From Enoplolaimus lenunculus (taxonomy: Eukaryota > Nematoda > Enoplea > Enoplida > Thoracostomopsidae), in assembly GCA_030248215.1 (NCBI GenBank), contig JASANG010002166.1:1-64000 (forward strand): a DNA stretch of 64,000 bases, read 5' to 3'. The notes under the pieces are model-generated. The model worked only from the letters and a program-made list of their open reading frames with translations, was not told where the DNA came from and ran no database searches. A program made the position numbers and the translations under genes. Positions 58,042 to 64,000 of the stretch are shown piece by piece. Each line of letters begins with the position of its first letter. The stretch's first letter is position 1.

Positions 58042-58052
58042 GAAAATTACTG

Positions 58053-59480
58053 CTTAATTAACCTTAGTTTAAAATGCTCTGCGGATGAGACCAGGATGAA
58101 AGGAGCGGAATGAAGGGATCATGTGTAAAGGAGTGTAATGAAGGGATCATGTGTAGACTAACCTAATAGAGGAGCCAGTGGAAGGACATGAGGTTGCTGT
58201 GAAGGAAGAGATTAGCGAATATTGGTTGAATTAAGGAGAGGCGCGGTACCTGAAAGTATGACCGCCCTGCGTGCAGATGTAATACCTACCTGAACGAAGA
58301 TCTGTAGTATATCCGGATATAACGGTTATGAATCCAAACCAGTTACTACCAATTAAACAAGCCCGAATCATTCCGGTTATATGCATATCGCTTTGAGGGA
58401 ATGCAACACTGGAGCAACTTGATCATGGGTTACCCGAAAGCGGCTCTAAGCAGGTTTCGGTTCAGGTTAAGGAGAGAAGAGTCAATTATGGAGCGGGTGG
58501 AGCGTTTGAATTTGGAAAGTCTTTACGAAGGTCGTGCTCAGAACAAACGTGCTATGCGTGTACCGCTTCGCTGTTTGCAACATTTCATTTCGGTACATGC
58601 ACACGTCCGTGGCATGTTATAAGCATCAACGCAAATTACAAGTTGTTTAAATTTAACAGGTAAAGAAACTTCTACTTCATATTATCATTATTATTATTAT
58701 TTATTGTTACTGTCGTTGTTATTTATTATAGGAACATGGTATTGTGATTATTCAGTATCGTACAAATACACTGCCACTAACCTACTAGCTAGGTAAATAT
58801 CACGCTTTCAATAAGATATTGAAGCAGTGTAAATTGTAATAGTTATAATTCATGATATATCAATCGATTACTTTTTCAATGTTCCGTCAATAGCCAAGTC
58901 AATTATTAAATTTTGTGCTAGGTTTACGTTATATTGGAATAATCCAAAGAAAATTTTGCGTACAGAAGTTGATTAACAAGCGCCCAAATGAGCATTGTAA
59001 ACAACTTCCTTTGCTAAGTTAACTTAGGAATAAAGCGACAACTGCTACATATGTTTTAGAATATGTGCACAGCATTTACAATGTGGATAAAATTGCGTCA
59101 GTTTCATAGCTAGTGGAGTTGTATTAACAGGATTTCGTTTTTTGGATGTAATCTGTCTGAAACAGTTTTTTTACAAATCGATGCTTTATCAGGGAACATG
59201 ATTTTTGCGCCGCATAATTTGGATACACTGTTTAGCTCGATCTGAAAATTCCAAAAAGATGCAATTTGAATGTATTCCGAGAAAAGCCTAAATGGAGTTA
59301 AATTTGCCTTTATCTATTTAAAATGTTTAACGTGATGGGGGAGCGGCGGAGCTTCAACACAGTTGCTCTGCAATTCCTCCATTTCTTAACTAAAACCAAT
59401 ACCTAGAAAGAAATAACATAACCCAGGGTACCTATTTAATTTAGCGGAAACCATAATTCCGGTTCGGTCAGTTTGATAAA
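58053..59480. other. Downstream flank of the LINE, no recognised gene
   Basis: 58098-58153 is a near-perfect tandem duplication of a 28-bp unit (GGAATGAAGGGATCATGTGT core). 58401-58622 is an open plus-strand frame of about 73 codons (MERVERLNLESLYEGRAQNK part) with some coding character but no splice support or known family; it may be a remnant of another element. The rest is AT-rich. Confidence 0.4.
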
Positions 59481-59483
59481 AAT

Positions 59484-59780
59484 TAGGCTGTGGCGTCTGT
59501 AAGGCAGAAATCCTAAGGTCGCTTGTTAAAAACCACCCGTAACACGTTTTTCCAGCTGCTTAGTAGAAAGGTCTGAAGTCCCCGTTCGTACATAGACTGA
59601 CATGGGGGCCACACCATGAGCGCAGTGGTAAATTCCTGCGCTATGCACACGGTATCAAGTCGAAGAAACCGCGAGAGGCGGGCAACGTGTCGCGGTAGTA
59701 ACAGCGTCTGTCTGACACGCAGAAGGTTGCTAGTTCGAAACCACCCGTAATGCGCTTTTCCAGCTGTTTGAATAAAAAAG
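59484..59780 (+). repeat. Two partial copies of a tRNA-derived SINE
   Basis: 59678-59780 contains an A-box-like TGTCGCGGTAGTAACAGCG, a B-box-like CTAGTTCGAAACC and the tail CACCCGTAATGCGCTTTTCC then AGCTG. 59484-59570 shares GCGTCTGT, GGCAGAA, the AACCACCCGTAACACG segment and the TTTTTCCAGCTG tail, but its B box is degraded. Between them (about 59605-59675) a further GCGCAGTGGTAAATTCC string resembles another A box. Confidence 0.55.
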
Positions 59781-60174
59781 GTGGTCTAGCACTTATATCG
59801 GTTTTTACTGGTTACGGAAGAAAAATATCCGCCTGCACAATGCCAATGGAGCGGTCTTTCTGTGTTCCACAGTCTTGCAGCGTGTGCTACATATGCTGCT
59901 GGTTTAGGGTTCTACCGGAATTCATGTTCAGGTAGTTGATGAAAACAATCGAATTCGGTGGTACCGGGTACAATATCTTATTTGCAAATCCGGTTCCTGT
60001 TCTGGTGAAAAATATATTCCTGTTCCTACTTTCTTTGAAATATAGTTCTCGTTGAAACCCTGGTATGCTGCGATTAAATCGATTAACTTTAAAGTCTTGA
60101 AGATATTAATACTTTTTTAGAAAAGTTATTTACTTAACTGTTTAAGCAGTTGGCTAGTTTTTACATTATTAAAT
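59781..60174. other. 5' flank of eIF1A
   Basis: AT-rich, with no open frame of note. It should contain the eIF1A promoter and 5' UTR; I see no clear core-promoter motif. Confidence 0.4.
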
Positions 60175-63155
60175 ATGCCCAAAAATAAAGGTAACGTGTT
60201 TAAACCGTTGTTTACTGTTTACAGCTGTGTTTGAAAAGTCGTGTTGCTTCGTGTCTAAAATTTAGATTGTGATAACTCTCATGTTAGACTAAAAATGTGA
60301 GTTGTCTTTGGAATAGAATTGATACGGCGCACGCGATCTGCGATTTTTCATAGCAAGCTTTGGAACTGCATATGCGCATTACGTATTACGCCTACTAAAA
60401 TCATTTCAATGTTTCAGGAAAAGGTGGAAAAAATCGGCGTCGCGGAAAGAATGAAAATGAAGCGGAGAAACGAGAGCTTGTTTTCAAAGAAGATGGACAA
60501 GGTATTGTGTTGTTAGGGATGTGCTATACTATACTAAGCCAGATAATTTTTAATAAAATGTTTTACAACGCCGCGCGGCGGCGCACGGCGAGTATAGCGC
60601 AACCCTTAGTGTTGTATGCTGTTCAGTATTTGTTCAGACAACAATTTTAAACTGTATTCTTATTCTTACTTTGTTTTTCGTAAAAAGTTTTAACATGTGA
60701 TTTCTTAAGCTTCAAAGACGTGTCCCGTGCTATTATTTGCTCACATGATTATGTTTCATGTTTCAGAATATGCGCAAGTAATCAAAATGTTAGGTAATGG
60801 TCGGCTTCAAGCGTATTGTTTTGATGGTACTCCTAGATTGTGTCATATTCGTGGCAAGCTGAGGAAAAAAGTGAGCATAATTCTTTTTTTGTAAGTTTAT
60901 ATTTGAGTTTCATCTAGCGTCATCTGTTACTTAACCTAATGGCATCTTGAAATTCAAATATTTATTACGTACTAGAATTTCCTGTCCACGGTAGTGACCG
61001 GGGCAAATGAATATTTCAGTCGAAAATGAAATTTTGAGTTGAGACAATCTGGGGTTTATTCTCCGGTTCACCTGTAGTACGTACGAGCACTATTTCAACG
61101 CCGTGCATATGATGTGCGTTCTGTTTTGCATAATTTATATTTTCAGGTATGGATCAATACAGGTGATATCATTCTAATAGGCTTACGATCGTATCAAGAC
61201 GAAAAGGCAGACGTCATCCAAAAGTATAACTCAGATGAAGCTAGAAATTTAAAAGCTTACGGCGAATTGCCAGAAAACGGTGCGTATATTAAATCAATAT
61301 TTCGTTACTGTATACATCGCACTTATTGCTGTAAACAACGTACAAAATGTTTATATACCTTGTAAATTTAAATGACTAACCGTATGATTGAAGTTAAGTC
61401 AGCTAATGCAAAAAATAAGATGCGTACCAGGGTGCAACCGGAATTCCGGTTCCGGCATTTTTTCACCTTCCGGTTCCGGTTCCGGTAAATTTTTACCGGA
61501 TTTAAAAATTCCGGTATTATAATTTGGCCGTTTTCTTAACTTTGCTAATTTTTAAGAATCTCTTTTGAAAGCCACTTGTACTCCGAATATAAGCCATTAA
61601 TGGTGGATTTCACTTCATTCGATGATGAAAATCTAAAATACAACTAATAAATTAAATACCTATGTTCGACTAAGATTATTTCACAAATAATAGAGCAAAA
61701 AATAAGATTAAAATGAAATTTTTGGTTAAATACATTTTTCACTTTCCGGTTCCGGTTCCGGTAAATTGTAATTCCGGTTGCACCCTGATGCGTACGTATA
61801 ACGTATTAGCAGCCTTGTATGTTGCATGATATGTACAAACGTATTTTGTCGTTTTCTGCTAATTTTTATCGACAATATAATTGCAGCCAAAATTAATGAA
61901 ACTGCCGGCACTGGCGAAGATGAAGATTTTGGAATTGAATTCGGTGATATCGGTGACGCTCCACTGTCTGATAAAGTACGTTATTCGTGTTCCTGTTAAA
62001 ATTGTGTTTCAGGGTGCAACCGCAGGTGAGAAATACCGGAGCTAGAGGCAACGAAATTTGCAGGAGCCGGAGGTCAACAAAATTTGTCGGAGCTGGAGGT
62101 GAAAACGTAGCTGAGGCGAAATTAGTTAAAATGTAAAAGGCCGTCGCAATTTAAAAATGTCACTTAATTTGAGGTTTTGCTTAAATTTAGCTAAGATACT
62201 GAGCAAATTGAACTTCGAGTTTGTTCAATGTTTGCAGGAAGCGCCTGTTGATAGTTTAACAATAAAAACTCACAAAGTGGTTTATTCTTCTGTCGTCATA
62301 AAATTTGTTTAGTTTTTCTACAATAGATAAATTTTAGATTTATGTTAAGGATGTGCCGATTAATCGGCATCGGTAATAATCGGCACTTTTCGCGAGTATC
62401 GGCGTCGACACTGCAAAAAATTGCCGATTCTTTGCCAATATTTTTTCACATAACGCTCAGTTGGAAAGCTTTCAATTTCATTTCTGGGTGCACAACAGTG
62501 TTTCAGCTCAGTAAAATTGTTATCTCTCGCGTTTGTGTCTGAAAAAATTATTTGAAATTAACAGTTCTTATAAAATTAGAATCGTTTATGATGGTTAAGG
62601 TTTTAGCCTTCATATAATGACGTAATGTAGTATTCTATCTGCTTATTAAGCATGATGTACTAAATTTGAAATCGGCATCGGCAAAACTTTAATATAAGAA
62701 TTCTTGCAGTTTCATGTTGGCTCGTCAAAAATTGCAATGCAGAGCAAAAGCTTGTCTGGACTGACTTTCGTATGTTTTCAGGAAGAGTCTGACGATAGTA
62801 TAAAAATTGAATCAGAATCAGAGGATGATGATGACGACGATGATGATGACATTGAAAATGCAAAGGCGATCAACGAAAAATTTCAAGCGTTAAAAGTCAA
62901 AGGCGAACACAAGCATGCAGTCGATATAGATAATGTACGTTGACCTTTATTACTTTCGTTATTTTGTTTTTAATGTTTGAACGTAGTTTTAATGTTTGGT
63001 GTTATCTGGAAAAACGAGCACAAGAATTATTGAAAACTTCAAATACTAGGTTGAGTAAACTGAGTGAACAGGAAATAGCTGTGTAGATTTAACGTTTTTG
63101 TTTGTAAGATTCATAACTAACTAGCTAATGGTTATTTTATTATTTTCAGATCTGA
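60175..63155 (+). CDS. EIF1A: Eukaryotic translation initiation factor 1A with extended acidic tail, seven exons
   Basis: Exons 60175-60190, 60418-60501, 60767-60870, 61147-61279, 61887-61975, 62782-62934 and 63150-63155 join to 194 codons plus TGA. Residues 1-142 follow human eIF1A almost residue for residue: [70 protein letters not shown]. eIF1A binds the 40S A site and promotes scanning and start-codon choice. Human eIF1A then ends at 144 residues in an acidic tail closing DIDDI, which contacts eIF5B. Here exon 6 (residues 143-193) adds [15 protein letters not shown], a nine-Asp run and [20 protein letters not shown], and the protein ends AVDIDNI; the last codon and stop are on exon 7. Exon 6 is 153 bases, so skipping keeps frame and gives 143 residues. 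AATAAA lies at 63435-63440. Confidence 0.95.
61428..61787. mobile_element. hAT-like MITE (CAGGGTGCAACCGG family) in eIF1A intron 4, perfect 8-bp target duplication
   Basis: ATGCGTAC lies at 61420-61427 and 61788-61795. The inverted termini CAGGGTGCAACCGGAATT are perfect for about 18 bp. Subterminal CCGGTTCCGGTTCCGG repeats occur at both ends; the interior is AT-rich and non-coding. CAGGG-type ends with 8-bp duplications indicate the hAT superfamily. It is the best-preserved copy in the window. Confidence 0.93.
62010..62125. mobile_element. Partial hAT-like element in eIF1A intron 5
   Basis: CAGGGTGCAACCGCAGGTGA at the left end, followed by GGAGCCGGAGG-type repeats and GAGGCGAAATTAG, as in the element at 30242-30591. 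No right end was found. Confidence 0.6.
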
Positions 63156-64000
63156 TGTACAATATTATTGAATATTTAAATTTTTGAACTTGTATTATCT
63201 TTATTTGTATTGTCAATTTACGCGCATAAGGAGCTTGATAGATTGTCGATTTTTGGTGTCGCTTTTTCAATTAGTCTGGCGAAATTTAGTTCATCCAAAA
63301 TTTATTAAAAAGCATGTTCATATTGATTTTATTTAATACGTTTGCGAACCGTTTCGATGTAGGTTTTCTATTGCTTTGAAAGTATAAGTTCACTTAGTTT
63401 CTACAGAATAAGTTCATTGGTTTCTACAAAAACGAATAAATTTTTTAATGCGACTTGATATGGTATATGAGGGTCCGATATTAAATTGGTTTCGTTTATT
63501 AGGGAAATATATGGGACACTGCTAGCAAATCCAGTGCGTGATTTGTTTTGCGCAATTGGTTATTTCACAGTTGCTTTGTTGAAACTGAAACTCTGACTAA
63601 TAGTGTATAATATACAGTGAGGAGGATGCACTCAAATATAAAAATGAAACAATATGCATTTTCTTTTTGGAATTTGTGGAAAATGTTTGGTCAAAGCTTT
63701 TGGAGGTAACCATGTGGCAATTAGAGCTAATGTTTATTGGCGAATTACTATTTGCGTAAAATTGTTGAGACTTCGTTAAACATGAGCGTAAAACCAATAG
63801 ATGTCACAGTATTATAGATATTTGCTAAAAGTAGCAGATTAAACGTCATTTTAATTGCCTAATTTTGCCCACTTGCGGCTGCGGCAACTTTTGTCGACCT
63901 CTGGCGGCAGTTGCACCCTGCAAGATATTATCTTATGACAATGCCGGTGTCATGGAAATAAAGGTGCGTAACGAGTAGTCGATGAGCGTATAAGCTTTTT
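63156..64000. other. 3' flank of eIF1A with hAT-like remnant
   Basis: The first ~280 bp are the probable 3' UTR, up to the AATAAA at 63435. At 63800-63920, GATATTTGCTAAAAGTAGC, GCGGCTGCGGCAACTTTTG and a GTTGCACCCTG end match the right half of the CAGGGTGCAACCG family and the segment at 660-830. No further gene is seen before the window ends. Confidence 0.5.

Noticed and set aside
1-64000. CRISPR array, bacterial operon or phage system
   Set aside because: The tandem arrays lack the repeat-spacer structure, the genes have spliceosomal introns, and no prokaryotic gene was seen.

Overview
The window is nuclear DNA of an animal. It is AT-rich, with small exons split by short GT-AG introns, and every gene model reads with the standard code. 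The recognisable genes are metazoan: DENND1/connecdenn, an RPA-interacting protein, a LITAF-domain protein and eIF1A. Intron sizes, the repeat load and a PHD/endonuclease/RT LINE suggest a compact invertebrate genome. A tunicate would fit, but no species can be named from sequence alone.

Layout. 1-5515 is a very large inverted repeat built from an ~81-bp satellite unit, with homopolymer-rich blocks that may be assembly damage. 5590-15000 holds no gene I can recognise. It carries a TIR element with a minisatellite inside it, two hAT-like MITEs, a 27-bp tandem array and AT-rich DNA. 15034-17012 (+) is a four-exon LITAF-like gene. 19943-25053 (-) is the 3' part of a gene for a mucin-like single-pass membrane protein (seven exons; the 5' end was not found). 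27284-27545 (-) is an orphan terminal exon. 30835-34420 (+) is a complete seven-exon RPAIN gene. 37645-40088 (+) holds open frames of an unrecognised, probably multi-exon gene. 40888-52896 (-) is a complete 21-exon DENND1 gene of 963 codons. 53319-58052 holds a LINE 3' fragment and then a 3.6-kb LINE with target-site duplications. 60175-63155 (+) is a complete seven-exon eIF1A gene with an unusual acidic tail exon.

The genes do not form one pathway: eIF1A acts in translation initiation, RPAIN in nuclear import of RPA, and DENND1 and LITAF in membrane traffic. What unites the window is a dense set of small DNA transposons. Two related families begin GGCC(A/C)ATGT, leave 8-bp target duplications and are filled with TTAGGC-like hexamers. 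Another begins CAGGGTGCAACCGG, also with 8-bp duplications, and is hAT-like. A fourth has TTAA target sites and contains a tRNA-like segment. Copies sit within 30 bp of two stop codons, about 85 bp upstream of one start codon and in several introns.

I found no convincing undescribed multi-gene system. The best leads are the eIF1A tail exon, the palindromic satellite, the TTAA/tRNA-like hybrid element, the minisatellite-bearing TIR element and the phase-1 exon repeats of the membrane protein. All exon models come from reading splice sites and reading-frame phase by eye, supported by remembered family sequences. No alignment or transcript data were available.
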